The translations under genes were made by a program, and so were the position numbers. From Planctomycetaceae bacterium (GTDB lineage: Bacteria > Planctomycetota > Planctomycetia > Planctomycetales > Planctomycetaceae): a stretch of DNA of 64,000 bases. The DNA lies in the NCBI GenBank assembly GCA_021732785.1, contig JAKFUG010000027.1:62001-126000 (forward strand), written 5' to 3'. Of this stretch, positions 18,556 to 27,249 are shown piece after piece. The notes beneath the pieces are model-generated. The model made no database searches. It was not told where the DNA came from and was given only the letters and a program-made list of their open reading frames with translations. The first letter of the stretch is position 1. Every line of letters begins with the position of its first letter.

Positions 18556-18981
18556 TCAACGAGCGACGGTGGCCGGCACGGGGGCTTCCACCCCGCGACG
18601 CAGAATGGCGAATTCGGGTGCCGGGTCCGTCGTACGGCGGGCTTGAGGAGTCAGATCGCTCAACCGCAGCCGATCCACGCCGAGAAAATCGGCATCGAAA
18701 ATCATGCGTCGCGGCTTTCCGTCGCGGATCACATCGAGCACGAGATTTTCCGCCTTCGACAGGGCGTTGTTCGACTGCGTTTCCGCAAAAACATATCGCC
18801 CTTCAGCACGACCACTGCGGGAAAAGAGCAGCACCCGCCCGTCAGCCCGAAAGCGGATCGACATTTCATCGTTGTACCAGCGGCCAATCAGCTTCTGTTG
18901 CGGCGACTGCTGACATCCCGTCAACACCAGCACCAACAAGAGACCAAACATCCGGCCGCGGGATTGATTCCACCACATCAT
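18556..18981 (-). CDS. Small lipoprotein in the TadE/TadG operon
   Basis: The start at 18981 overlaps the stop of the TadG-like gene (ATGA), so translation is coupled. The 141-residue product has a lipobox (LVLTGC, Cys23), then a compact beta-rich domain starting KLIGRWYNDEMSIRFRADG. The opening GRWY...RFRADGRVLLFS pattern resembles small lipocalin-like lipoproteins. Its function is unknown; co-translation with minor pilin genes suggests envelope placement of the pilus. Confidence 0.65.
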   Translation of the reverse strand: MMWWNQSRGRMFGLLLVLVLTGCQQSPQQKLIGRWYNDEMSIRFRADGRVLLFSRSGRAEGRYVFAETQSNNALSKAENLVLDVIRDGKPRRMIFDADFLGVDRLRLSDLTPQARRTTDPAPEFAILRRGVEAPVPATVAR

Positions 18982-19649
18982 TGCAAAGTTTCCCAGGAAC
19001 CGGCGACGGGAGAAACGAGATCGACGTGTACCAATTGCGGCACGCCGCGGTCGGGACAAAGGCGGGCAAACGATTCCGCGGTTACCGAATAATTACCAAA
19101 CGTCGACTGCTGCCATTTGCCGCCGATTCCGGTCACGACCAGGCTGCGGCGGATGCGAACACACAGCGTTCCGGCACGTCCGGCAATCGTCTTTTCAAGC
19201 TGATTCATTGCCGGCGATTGCAACCGGTCGCTTCGCATTTCCTGCTGACCAATCGGATGGAACACGTGCTGACCGCCGATGTCCTGAAGGATGCCAAACG
19301 CGACTTCGGCCCCTTTTCCGAGAAAATCGGGGGAGGCACGATCCGCCGCAGCGGTGGTGAGCGCGTGACTGGTACCGAGAACGGCGTTGCCGTTGAATGT
19401 TGCAGCGGCATCCCGCCAGGCCGCCGCCGGTCCGAGACTTCCCCAGCTTTTGACCGCCGAAAGGGCGGAGGCATCTACGGCGTTCTTCAGTTCAATCCCC
19501 GTGCGGGCTGTCATGCCGTAGTCGGTTAAGGCGAACAACAACAGCATCATCAGCGGAATGATATAGACAAACCACACCAGTACCGCCGCGCGCCGCGGTT
19601 GCACCGCGCGGCGGATCGAGCATCGGAGGGGTGATTTCATGAGCTTCAT
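18978..19649 (-). CDS. TadG-like pseudopilin/assembly protein
   Basis: The chosen start gives 223 residues. An Arg-rich segment (RRAVQPRRAAVLVWF) precedes one N-terminal membrane helix, then TDYGMTARTGIELKNAVDASALSAVKS, the characteristic Tad (TadG-type) pattern after the helix (ELKNAVDAAALAAA in many homologues). The usual prepilin Gly and Glu+5 are not present. Several upstream ATGs (19640, 19676, 19712) are possible and no strong ribosome binding site decides between them. It follows the TadE-like gene by 46 nt. Confidence 0.75.
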   Translation of the reverse strand: MKLMKSPLRCSIRRAVQPRRAAVLVWFVYIIPLMMLLLFALTDYGMTARTGIELKNAVDASALSAVKSWGSLGPAAAWRDAAATFNGNAVLGTSHALTTAAADRASPDFLGKGAEVAFGILQDIGGQHVFHPIGQQEMRSDRLQSPAMNQLEKTIAGRAGTLCVRIRRSLVVTGIGGKWQQSTFGNYSVTAESFARLCPDRGVPQLVHVDLVSPVAGSWETLQ

Positions 19650-19695
19650 TATTGGAAGCGAAACTTTTCTGTGCATCAGCAACGGAAGAGAGCGA

Positions 19696-20715
19696 CTACG
19701 TTGGCCCATCATCCAAGGACGGCGGCGGGGCCAGGTCCCGCGTCAATTCGACGGGAACCTCGGCCTTGCGAGAACAATGGCAGGAATCGGTCACGGAAAG
19801 CGTCACGATCTTCTGCACGATCGTGCTGTCCTTGGGCGCATTGAATTTCATCCGGACGGAGGCCCCGCGCGTTGAGCCCTGCGCCGATCCGGGCATGTCC
19901 CATTTGAAGGTCATTTTGGAAAGCGAATCTTCCGCATCGTGGCTGGATTTGCCGGACAACGTGAGCTCGAACGGACCACCGCGCGATGTCACCAGCCGCA
20001 ACGGAGCCGACGTCCCGGTGGCGTTTCCATCGGTGCTCGTTGTGGAACTCGGCGGCGCTAATTTCACTCCTTGCGGGAGGTCACGCTCCGAAACGGTGAT
20101 TTGCGGAACGGGCGGTTGATTGTCGGTTTCCATGCGAAACACCGTCGAATGCCGAAACGTCACCCCGGACCAATCGAGACCAAAACTCTTCAGCATGTTC
20201 GGCACATTCGGCACAACCGGAACCGCCACCGTCACCCGCACATAACACACATTGTCCGCATGCCAGGCCGACGGCAGCGAGGGGAGTTGGGCCGTTGTTG
20301 CTGCATTGGCACTGATCTGGCGCTGAAGACCGTTGGTGGCACCGCAGACATTGTGTTCCAGCGTAACTTCGCTAGCCGGTGACAATCCCGACGCGGCTAA
20401 CCACGCATCAATCCGGGCTTTCAGATTTCCGCGCGTCTGCGAGTCGTTGAAGTTACCGACATTCACGCTGCCCACGCGTGGCACCTCGGCCGCAAGCTTG
20501 GCTCCATACCGACTGGCAAACACCACGCGCTGGTTCAGCCGAAAGGCCATCGAAAACTGAGCGACACTCAATCCGAAGATCAGCAATAACGGAAAGACGC
20601 CGAGGAACTCCAGCGTGACGATCCCCCGTCGCGATTGACGGGGCGTACCCTGCCCCGCGCACACACCATGAGTGCGAGGGATTTTTGTTGACGGCGAGAG
20701 TCGACCCGCGAACAT
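19696..20715 (-). CDS. TadE-like minor pseudopilin with long C-terminal domain
   Basis: The ATG at 20715 has AGGA 6 nt upstream and gives 339 residues. A short leader ends in SRRG, followed by IVTLEFLGVFPLLLIF, so cleavage after Gly would leave Glu at +5, as in TadE/TadF pseudopilins. The region after the helix (RLNQRVVFASRYGAKLAAEV) is TadE-like. The last 130 residues, after PPVPQITV, are Ser/Thr-rich and look like a PKD/Ig-like beta domain (PFELTLSGKSSHDAEDSLSK), which ordinary TadE proteins lack. It may be a surface-exposed tip subunit. Confidence 0.78.
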   Translation of the reverse strand: MFAGRLSPSTKIPRTHGVCAGQGTPRQSRRGIVTLEFLGVFPLLLIFGLSVAQFSMAFRLNQRVVFASRYGAKLAAEVPRVGSVNVGNFNDSQTRGNLKARIDAWLAASGLSPASEVTLEHNVCGATNGLQRQISANAATTAQLPSLPSAWHADNVCYVRVTVAVPVVPNVPNMLKSFGLDWSGVTFRHSTVFRMETDNQPPVPQITVSERDLPQGVKLAPPSSTTSTDGNATGTSAPLRLVTSRGGPFELTLSGKSSHDAEDSLSKMTFKWDMPGSAQGSTRGASVRMKFNAPKDSTIVQKIVTLSVTDSCHCSRKAEVPVELTRDLAPPPSLDDGPT

Positions 20716-21083
20716 TTCATTTCCTGCAGTAGCAACGGCCTGCGGCAAACAGAAAAGAAATAGCAGGAATCATGCCGCGGCGGGATTGCACTCGATGCCG
20801 ACCAGCCGAATGGCAATCCGACCGGAGGGTCAGCACCATCGGCTTAATACGAATGAGCGGCTATTAACCCGCGTTGTCACTGTAAACTCCCGGTTAGCGC
20901 ACGGTCCCGCAAGAATGTTCCGGTCGCACCGACCTTGCGGAGCTTCGGCCGGATTCGCGGCCGTGACTCGCGCGGCATAGCGTTTGCGACCGTACGGACA
21001 CGTGGATTGCAGACCGAGACGCACCCCAAGTCCCGGCGGCAGTCCTCAACGACTCCGGTCCCATGACCCCAAGGGCATTGAAG
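20716..21083. other. Divergent promoter region between minus- and plus-strand Tad blocks
   Basis: No gene is supported. This region must drive both the minus-strand TadE operon and the second pilin operon. It contains a GGTTAGCGC copy (20892-20900) related to the repeat words at 6376 and 9396. No clear promoter boxes were identified. Confidence 0.4.
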
Positions 21084-21266
21084 ATGGTAAGCGAACAACA
21101 ACGTCGGCGCACGGCTCAACTGCGCCGTCGCGGTTCGGTGGTTCTCGAATACTTGCTGCTGGCGACGATCGTCGGCCTGGGCGTGATCGTCGGTCTCGCC
21201 GTCGTCCGCGATGCCCTCGTGACGGAGTTGAAAGACCTGGCATTTGCCATTCGTCTGTTGCTCTAG
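21084..21266 (+). CDS. Flp-type pilin 2
   Basis: The ATG at 21084 gives a 60-residue protein, the usual size for Flp pilins; an ATG at 21063 is also possible. The Arg-rich leader ends RRRG, followed by SVVLEYLLLATIVGL. The Gly/Glu+5/Tyr+6 arrangement is the exact Flp prepilin motif. The rest (IVGLAVVRDALVTELKDLAFAIRLLL) matches pilin 1. It is first of a three-gene block with a TadE-like gene. It could be the real shaft pilin, with pilin 1 a variant, or the two may serve different conditions. Confidence 0.85.
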   Translation: MVSEQQRRRTAQLRRRGSVVLEYLLLATIVGLGVIVGLAVVRDALVTELKDLAFAIRLLL

Positions 21267-21330
21267 AACGCGTCGAATGAACCCGGTTCTTCGACTGGGT
21301 CGACATTTTGCAGACGGCTGAGTCATCGCG

Positions 21331-21942
21331 ATGCGACGTTTCTCTTCCGACGATCGATGCACCACACGCCGAGCCGTTCGGCAGAGCGGTGTCGTCACGA
21401 TGGAGATGATCGCCGCGCTGCCGATTCTCGCGTTATCGGCGAATATCATTTTCCAGTTGTGTTTCGACGCGGCATTCGCACAGGGGATGTCGTTCGCCGC
21501 CGTAGAAGCCGCGCGGGAAGGCTCGAAAGTCTTCTCGCAGCAGTTGAGTTTCACCGATCCGCAGGGGGAACCGAGCTACGATCCCCGCGATGGCGATGAC
21601 ATCGCTGACCGCATTGCCCAGGTGGCCATTCGCCGACTCGGTGTTCTCGTTCCGCATGTCCATCGCGCGAACGGCGGCGGGTATGATGCCCAAACTTCCG
21701 GCGTCCATATTATCATCCGACGTGGCTCGCTGGTCGCGCACCGTGGTGACCCGAGCGTCACTTATCAAGTGCCGCCCGGAATGCCGATGGCCGACGAAAT
21801 CGAAGTGATTATCGCCGTCCGCACGCGCAAGCCCGCGAAATCGACCAACAGCCCGAACCTCACCGCGGAGTGGGTGAACGGCCGCGATATCGGCCAGATT
21901 GGCGCGATCCGTCAAGCCGGTGCGCGTTCTCCGCTGGAGTAA
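21331..21942 (+). CDS. TadE-like pseudopilin
   Basis: This 203-residue protein has a leader ending RQSG, then VVTMEMIAALPILALSANIIF, so Glu sits at +5 after the presumed cleavage Gly. The sequence after the helix (AAVEAAREGSKVFSQQ) fits TadE. The C-terminal 130 residues are soluble. It lies 64 nt after pilin 2 and is probably a minor pilin needed for Tad pilus assembly. No clear Shine-Dalgarno sequence supports the start. Confidence 0.78.
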   Translation: MRRFSSDDRCTTRRAVRQSGVVTMEMIAALPILALSANIIFQLCFDAAFAQGMSFAAVEAAREGSKVFSQQLSFTDPQGEPSYDPRDGDDIADRIAQVAIRRLGVLVPHVHRANGGGYDAQTSGVHIIIRRGSLVAHRGDPSVTYQVPPGMPMADEIEVIIAVRTRKPAKSTNSPNLTAEWVNGRDIGQIGAIRQAGARSPLE

Positions 21943-21970
21943 CGGCACCGTCAACGCCGAGGTGGAGACG

Positions 21971-22147
21971 ATGGAAGACTATCAACTCGTCTTTTTGACG
22001 TGGCTCGCGAAGTTCGCCGCGTTCTGTGTTGTTGCACTATTTGTGCTGAACATCATCGATCGTCGCTGGCGGGCCGCGCGCGCACAGAAAACGTCTACAG
22101 ACACGCATCCGACATTGGGAATGTCACGTCGTCGGACATCCGCCTGA
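21971..22147 (+). CDS. Small single-helix membrane protein
   Basis: From the ATG at 21971, with GGTGGAG a few nt upstream, this encodes 58 residues: a short N-terminus, one helix (LAKFAAFCVVALFVLNII) and a basic tail. It starts 28 nt after the TadE-like gene, so it is probably in the same operon. No family is recognised. It resembles the small accessory membrane proteins often found in Tad loci, but that is only context. Confidence 0.5.
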   Translation: MEDYQLVFLTWLAKFAAFCVVALFVLNIIDRRWRAARAQKTSTDTHPTLGMSRRRTSA

Positions 22148-22162
22148 ACCTATCGGCCTCGG

Positions 22163-23287
22163 TCATGGGGCGGCCTTCGTGCCGATCCGATCGCCCGCGT
22201 GCAGATGGTTCAGCAGGTGAACGAATTCCACATCGCTGGCAAGACGGCCGCGTCGATCCTGGACCGCGGACGCCAGTTGATGCAGCTCGCGCAAGTCCTG
22301 TTGATAGCTCACGGGACTCGCGACCGGCAATGTGGTACCAACGACATCCGCTAACAGATGAACTTGCCGGCGTGTCTGCCAGGCGCGCGACAGATCGGCC
22401 AGCGTCGCGGTGCCATGAGAATAGTAAGTTCGTTGCGTGGCAAAGAGTTGGGCGGTGAGCCGATCGGCTTCGGTCAGCCCGCGTTTCACGGTCGATTCAT
22501 CGACTTGCGGCGACCGCGGTTCGGCATCCCACAACGCCAGTTGCAGCGACGCATTCAGGACCTGGTCGGAACGTCCAATTCCTGCGCCCTTCGCGTTCCA
22601 ACGCTGTGTTGTACCGACGGCGCGTTGCAGCGTTTGTCGCTTGCGTGTGGAATCGATGTTCAGGAAGGAAATCGCACGGGTGACGTCGGGTAACGTCGCA
22701 TGTCCCAGAATGCGGGCATCGAACACGCGTTGCTGATAATGAGCGATCGCCATCGCGGACTCGATCCGCATCGCCCGTGCTTCGCCACCTCGATCGCCCG
22801 ATAGCTTGGCCGCTTCTTCTTCGGCTTCGGCAAGGACATATTTCCCCAGCAACACATCGGCTTGCCAATTCGCAGCGGCCGGTTGGCGAAACGCTTCCAT
22901 CCGTCGCACGGCCAGTCGCAAGGCATCAATCCGCGGTTGTACCGCTGAAAGCAGCAGTTGTGACGACGGTGCGGATTCCAGTGGCTGTGTCGACATGACC
23001 CAGCGCACATCGGCTTCTTCGGCCAATGAAAGATGTTCGAGCAAGTCGGTCAGGGGGAGCAATCCCCGGTGAAAGGCTGGCTGGCTCTGATTTCTCAGGG
23101 TAGCCCCCGTCATCGACGGAGTCGACGGAGGATTCAACACGGTCTTCGATGGAGAGACCGATTCCCGCGGGGGCATCGGGGCGGATAACAGCTTCCGCGG
23201 CGGGCCGTTGGCGTCCGGATCGGCCGCGCGAAGTGTCGACGACAGGATTGCCGCCAACACCACCATTCCGCACCAGTTACGGGTCAT
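22163..23287 (-). CDS. Exported helical protein of unknown function
   Basis: The ATG at 23287 gives 374 residues; a GTG at 23299 is also possible. A signal peptide (GMVVLAAILSSTLRA) is followed by a Pro/Ser-rich linker, then about 300 residues of amphipathic helices (TDLLEHLSLAEEADVRWV, ADVLLGKYVLAEAEEEAAK, STVKRGLTEADRLTAQL). It slightly resembles a TolC-like coiled coil but lacks a convincing duplicated pattern. It is convergent with the second pilin block and 62 nt downstream of a proline/glycine-rich exported protein, probably in one operon. Confidence 0.6.
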   Translation of the reverse strand: MTRNWCGMVVLAAILSSTLRAADPDANGPPRKLLSAPMPPRESVSPSKTVLNPPSTPSMTGATLRNQSQPAFHRGLLPLTDLLEHLSLAEEADVRWVMSTQPLESAPSSQLLLSAVQPRIDALRLAVRRMEAFRQPAAANWQADVLLGKYVLAEAEEEAAKLSGDRGGEARAMRIESAMAIAHYQQRVFDARILGHATLPDVTRAISFLNIDSTRKRQTLQRAVGTTQRWNAKGAGIGRSDQVLNASLQLALWDAEPRSPQVDESTVKRGLTEADRLTAQLFATQRTYYSHGTATLADLSRAWQTRRQVHLLADVVGTTLPVASPVSYQQDLRELHQLASAVQDRRGRLASDVEFVHLLNHLHAGDRIGTKAAP

Positions 23288-23349
23288 ATCATTCGTCACA
23301 AATAGGGCAACCCGTTACGGCACACGACGCGCGTGTCGCCGTTCACTCA

Positions 23350-24180
23350 CTACCGCGTTGTTTTCGGAGCCAGCAGTTCTTCCAGTTGAGGCAAACCGTT
23401 GCCGATGGGAAGGGCGGAACCAATCGGTGCATTCTCGGGTCGATAATTCTGTTCAAAGCCGGCCATCGCCATGCAGAAAATCTTGTTGGAGTAAGGGTTG
23501 CGGGGATCGATTCCCGCCGCCGCCGCCCATTGCTGTTGCTGGAACACCGTCGTGTAATTGTAGGGCCGGAAGTAATAGTGCCCATGATACTGCGGGTAGT
23601 AAGCATAGTGCGGGAACATATTACAGGGGTGAGGGATCTTGCGGCACAAGCAGCACCCGTCGTCATCATCGCCGCACGGGCATCCGAGACAATTCGGACA
23701 ATTCCCCGCAACGCCCGGATCAACATACTCCCCCGGTCCCGGTCCGGGAGCAGGCCCGAAATTTGGGACCGGAGGCATCCCCATGGGATCGGCAAGCACC
23801 GGACCACCATACCCGGGGTCCGCTCCCACCGGGGGAGGGGGCGGGACAAGTCCATGCGGCGGAGCGAGATGCGGCGCGGCATACGGATCGGCGGTATGGG
23901 GAGCCGCATCGAGAGGCAGCGGCGGGGCTCGCAACGGTTCGGGTTGCGGCGGCAGTTGCGGCTTGGGAGGCACTTGCGCGGTGCGCAACGGAGCCTTAAT
24001 GGTCGACGTATATTGTCGCCCCGGGGTGCTGGCGATTGGCGTTTTTGCGATGGGCGCCTTCGTGGTCGAGACCGTCCGGATCGCCGGAGTGGTGGTCGCT
24101 GCCGTTCTCACGCTCAGGCTGGAGGTCGTTGGCGGTGCCGCCAGTAGAACCGAAAAAATCAGAAGGGAAAGACCAATCAT
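23350..24180 (-). CDS. Exported Pro/Gly-rich, cysteine-containing protein
   Basis: The ATG at 24180 has AGGAAA 7 nt upstream and opens with a signal peptide (MIGLSLLIFSVLLAAP). The 276-residue product has a Thr/Ala/Pro-rich region (residues 20-130), a Pro/Gly-rich middle, a cysteine cluster (CPNCLGCPCGDDDDGCCLC) and an aromatic segment (HYAYYPQYHGHYYFRPYNY) near residue 200. Exported proteins with this Tyr/Phe-rich segment are, from memory, common and uncharacterised in planctomycetes. A structural or cell-surface role is a guess. The longer upstream reading frame has no signal peptide in the right place. Confidence 0.7.
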   Translation of the reverse strand: MIGLSLLIFSVLLAAPPTTSSLSVRTAATTTPAIRTVSTTKAPIAKTPIASTPGRQYTSTIKAPLRTAQVPPKPQLPPQPEPLRAPPLPLDAAPHTADPYAAPHLAPPHGLVPPPPPVGADPGYGGPVLADPMGMPPVPNFGPAPGPGPGEYVDPGVAGNCPNCLGCPCGDDDDGCCLCRKIPHPCNMFPHYAYYPQYHGHYYFRPYNYTTVFQQQQWAAAAGIDPRNPYSNKIFCMAMAGFEQNYRPENAPIGSALPIGNGLPQLEELLAPKTTR

Positions 24181-24430
24181 GAATCGTTTCCTAAGCGTGC
24201 GGCGAAGTCGTTCCGCGATGCCGTCGGCTGGAGGAGGAAGTCTCAGGTGATTATCAAAAGAGTTCGGACGTTTAGCGGAATGGCATCGAATTCTCTCCGC
24301 TGTCGGCGAAAATCGGCGGAAATTGCCCGTCGGAGACCGCGGAATTCGGTGCAATCGTTGTTCGTGGAGTTCGCCCGCTCGTTGGCATCACAGTTGCGTC
24401 GCTCGGATTCAGCCAAACGAGGACTTCTGC

Positions 24431-25978
24431 ATGCCGGACGACACGACTTTGACAGCGCGACCGTGGCACCTTTCCATCTCCACGTGGACGGTTGTTTTCC
24501 TTGGCGGACTGATCGTATGGGGCTATGCCCGCAGTGGTCCGACGCCGCGTGCGCCCAAGGTGGCAATCGCACCGGTTGCAACGGCAGTGCCGAATGAACC
24601 GCTGGTCCCGGCATCTATCGCGTCAGATGAAGACGTGCGCGGCGTCCCTGCGGCTGGCGAGAAGCCTCCGACCGGTCGACTGATCGAAACGCTGCGTCAA
24701 CAAATCGCTCAATCGCCGCTGTTGGGTGAAGCGGATGCCCAATCGTCACTGATGGATTCTCTGGACCAGGCCGGTACCATCTGGACCAGGACGCAGCGGC
24801 AGAATCGGGAGGCACTCCGGCAACTCAAGCGGCAAGTCCGCATCGGCGAAAGTCGCCAATCTCCGCATCTGGTACTTGTGACATTCGATCGAGCCAGCGC
24901 GATCGATGACGCCGACTCTCCCCGCGAAAAACTCTTTGCCGACCTTGCTCAGCGGGGCATGAACTTCCGACAGCATTACGCGGGGGGGGAATCGCCGACC
25001 TCGGGCTGGTGGACCTTGATGACCGGACGAAATACGGGACGCGCTCGCACGGAAGAAGCACGGTTCCAACTCCGCGAGTCCGAGCCGAATGTGGCCGCCG
25101 CGCTGTGGCAAGCGGGTTATGCCACCGGATTCCTCGGCGTGTGGCACGACCGCATCGCACCGCTGGACACCGGTTTTGATGATTGGACCGGTTGGCAAGG
25201 GGCCAGCAACAACGTCCCGCACTTTCCCAAAGTCTTACAGACGTCGCGAACGAAAATGTCGATCCGTGCGAATGAAGAGGCGAATCCGTCCGCATCGTTG
25301 TGGCAACTGCTCACCGTCGAGATCGAGAGCTTCGTCGCCAACCGCGCGGCTGAGTCGCGGCCGTTCTTCCTGCAGGTGCGATTGCCGGAACTCGCCGACA
25401 TTTCATCGACTGCCACCGACGATTCTGCGGAAAGTGTTGTGAATCGTCTGTTGGAATGTCTGCAAAAGGCGGGAATGGATCGGCGGACGTGTGTCTTTAT
25501 CACGGCGTTGTCCGGGCGTGAATCCGCAACCTCACCCTTGCTGACCGAAGACGCATTGCGTGTCCCGCTGGTGATGGTCGGCGGTCCGCAAATCACAGCG
25601 GGTGCGGAAGTGAATGCGGCCACAACCGCGTGGGACGTTTTTCCCACGATGCTGGAAATCGCTCAGTCCACCCGCCGTGTGACTGCCACCGACGGGCAGT
25701 CGCTGCTTTCCATTGCCAAGGGAGATTCATCCCATTCCCACCGTTTGCTCTATTGGGAAACCGATCGCACCGGCTTGGCGCAGGCGGTCCGCAAGGGAGA
25801 ATGGAAGGGAGCCGCGAAAGCCGGCGATCGGCAACTTCGCCTGTATCATCTTCCCACCGACCCGAACGAAGAAAAAAATGTGGCGGCCGATCACCCCGAT
25901 GTTGTAAAAGAGTTGCTGGCTCCGGCACCGCCTGCGGATTCGGGGGCAACGAAGTCCGCGAAATCGGATCCGAGTTGA
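24431..25978 (+). CDS. Membrane-anchored sulfatase-like protein with degenerate active site
   Basis: The ATG at 24431 has GAGGA about 8 nt upstream. The 515-residue protein has one N-terminal anchor helix (WTVVFLGGLIVWGY), a helical linker, then an alkaline-phosphatase/sulfatase fold (PHLVLVTFDRASAID, ALWQAGYATGFLGVWHD, DALRVPLVMVGG, YHLPTDPNEEKNVAADHP). The formylglycine motif Cys/Ser-x-Pro-x-Arg is replaced by Glu187-Ser-Pro-Thr-Ser191, the first metal-binding Asp pair is reduced to FDRA, and the usual SDHG becomes ALSGRE. It is therefore probably not an active sulfatase. A run of eight G (24982-24989) lies just before the altered motif. Confidence 0.8.
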   Translation: MPDDTTLTARPWHLSISTWTVVFLGGLIVWGYARSGPTPRAPKVAIAPVATAVPNEPLVPASIASDEDVRGVPAAGEKPPTGRLIETLRQQIAQSPLLGEADAQSSLMDSLDQAGTIWTRTQRQNREALRQLKRQVRIGESRQSPHLVLVTFDRASAIDDADSPREKLFADLAQRGMNFRQHYAGGESPTSGWWTLMTGRNTGRARTEEARFQLRESEPNVAAALWQAGYATGFLGVWHDRIAPLDTGFDDWTGWQGASNNVPHFPKVLQTSRTKMSIRANEEANPSASLWQLLTVEIESFVANRAAESRPFFLQVRLPELADISSTATDDSAESVVNRLLECLQKAGMDRRTCVFITALSGRESATSPLLTEDALRVPLVMVGGPQITAGAEVNAATTAWDVFPTMLEIAQSTRRVTATDGQSLLSIAKGDSSHSHRLLYWETDRTGLAQAVRKGEWKGAAKAGDRQLRLYHLPTDPNEEKNVAADHPDVVKELLAPAPPADSGATKSAKSDPS

Positions 25979-26036
25979 GAATGGTGATTGATCGAACGGA
26001 TTTGCCCGCCCGCGCACTCATGAAAGAGATGGACTG

Positions 26037-26510
26037 ATGAACTCAAAGCTGGCTCGTGTCGCCTTGTTGACGGTTGTCGCCGCGTGTTGTGTGGCCCATC
26101 CGACACCCGCCCAGGCTGACCCCACGGGTAAAAGCTACACCACGCTGGAGTTCATCAACGTTTTCGGTAACTGGGATTGTTACCGGTTTGAAGACGACGG
26201 AACGTTTATTTCTACGTACGGCCTGGTGCTCGGGGAATTTGAGGAAACGGATATCTGCCTCTTTTCGCTTCCCATCATTGGTTGCGTCTTCAGCATTCCG
26301 TCTTATGAAGTGACCATCATGTCCCCGAGCAATCCCGTTTATACGGCGCTCGATGTGAGCGACTTCATGGCGAGCATTCCCATCATTATTGGCACGATTG
26401 CCACGGACGACCCGAAAGATCAGGGCTTCTTTATCGGATTCGAAAGCCCGATTTGCCGATACCCGGCCCGGTGTTGTCCGAAGAATGCGTTTCCGCCCGC
26501 GGCCCCGTAA
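26037..26510 (+). CDS. Small secreted protein of unknown function
   Basis: This 157-residue protein starts 58 nt after the sulfatase-like gene and has a signal peptide (LARVALLTVVAACCVAHPTPAQA). The mature part is beta-rich and contains seven cysteines, including pairs near the C-terminus (CRYPARCC), so disulfides are likely. TTLEFINVFGNWDCYRFEDDGTF and FMASIPIIIGTIATDD are its main segments. No family is recognised. A hairpin follows the gene. Confidence 0.65.
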   Translation: MNSKLARVALLTVVAACCVAHPTPAQADPTGKSYTTLEFINVFGNWDCYRFEDDGTFISTYGLVLGEFEETDICLFSLPIIGCVFSIPSYEVTIMSPSNPVYTALDVSDFMASIPIIIGTIATDDPKDQGFFIGFESPICRYPARCCPKNAFPPAAP

Positions 26511-26539
26511 GCGAAATGGCGTTGCAAACCGAGACGTTC

Positions 26540-26569
26540 CCGCCCGGCCCGTGAGTTCTGAACGGGCGG
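26540..26569 (+). terminator. Terminator-like hairpin after the secreted protein
   Basis: CCGCCCG (26540-26546) pairs with CGGGCGG (26563-26569) and can be lengthened with one bulge by TT/AA. The sequence AAATCGTTTTC follows. The U-run is short, so termination efficiency is uncertain. Position 30 nt after the stop codon supports a 3'-end role. Confidence 0.5.
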
Positions 26570-26742
26570 AAATCGTTTTCGGACCGCCTCGTGGGGCTTG
26601 AAAAAACTTCGCGGAATTGCGCGAGAAATCTCGACGGGGGACTGCCGGTCGGAATCCGATCTGACCAGAATGGGGGGCGAAAATAGGTGCCCTTGTTCGG
26701 CCCGATCATTTCTCTGTTCTCCGATGAATCAGGATTCTCACC

Positions 26743-27225
26743 GTGAAAGCGGCCAACCAGACCGTTGTCAGCATCGATTACACCCTGAAGGATGACGAGG
26801 GGGATGTCCTGGACGCCTCCGAAGACGGCTCGCCGCTGGTCTATCTCCACGGGGCCGACAATATCATTCCCGGACTGGAAGAGGCGCTGACCGGGAAGTC
26901 CGCGGGCGAGGCCTTCACCGTCGTCGTCTCCGCTGAAGATGGTTACGGCGAGTACGACGAATCGCTGGTGGCCGAAGTGGAACGGGATCGCTTTCCCGGT
27001 GCCGATGAGGTCGAACTGGGCGACCAGTTCCAGGCGAACACGCCGGAAGGTCCGCGGATGGTCACGGTGATCGGGATCGAAGATGAGGCGATCACGATCG
27101 ACGCGAACCATCCCCTCGCCGGCGAGACGTTGCACTTCGACGTCAAAATCGTCGATGTTCGCGCCGCGACGAAAGAAGAAATCGAACACGGCCACGTCCA
27201 CGGCGAAGGTGGCCATCATCACTAG
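26743..27225 (+). CDS. slyD: FKBP-type peptidyl-prolyl isomerase, SlyD-like
   Basis: The GTG at 26743 is preceded by AGGA 9 nt upstream. The 160-residue product has the split FKBP domain with an inserted IF (chaperone) domain: VSIDYTLKDDEGDVLDAS, LVYLHGADNIIPGLEEAL, then the insert, then IDANHPLAGETLHFDVKIV. The His-rich tail (EHGHVHGEGGHHH) can bind metal ions as in SlyD. It is cytoplasmic, folds proteins and isomerises prolyl bonds, and may have a nickel/zinc storage role. It is probably a single-gene unit, since strong hairpins follow. Confidence 0.92.
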   Translation: MKAANQTVVSIDYTLKDDEGDVLDASEDGSPLVYLHGADNIIPGLEEALTGKSAGEAFTVVVSAEDGYGEYDESLVAEVERDRFPGADEVELGDQFQANTPEGPRMVTVIGIEDEAITIDANHPLAGETLHFDVKIVDVRAATKEEIEHGHVHGEGGHHH

Positions 27226-27249
27226 ATGATGAAATCTCCTTGCAGAATG

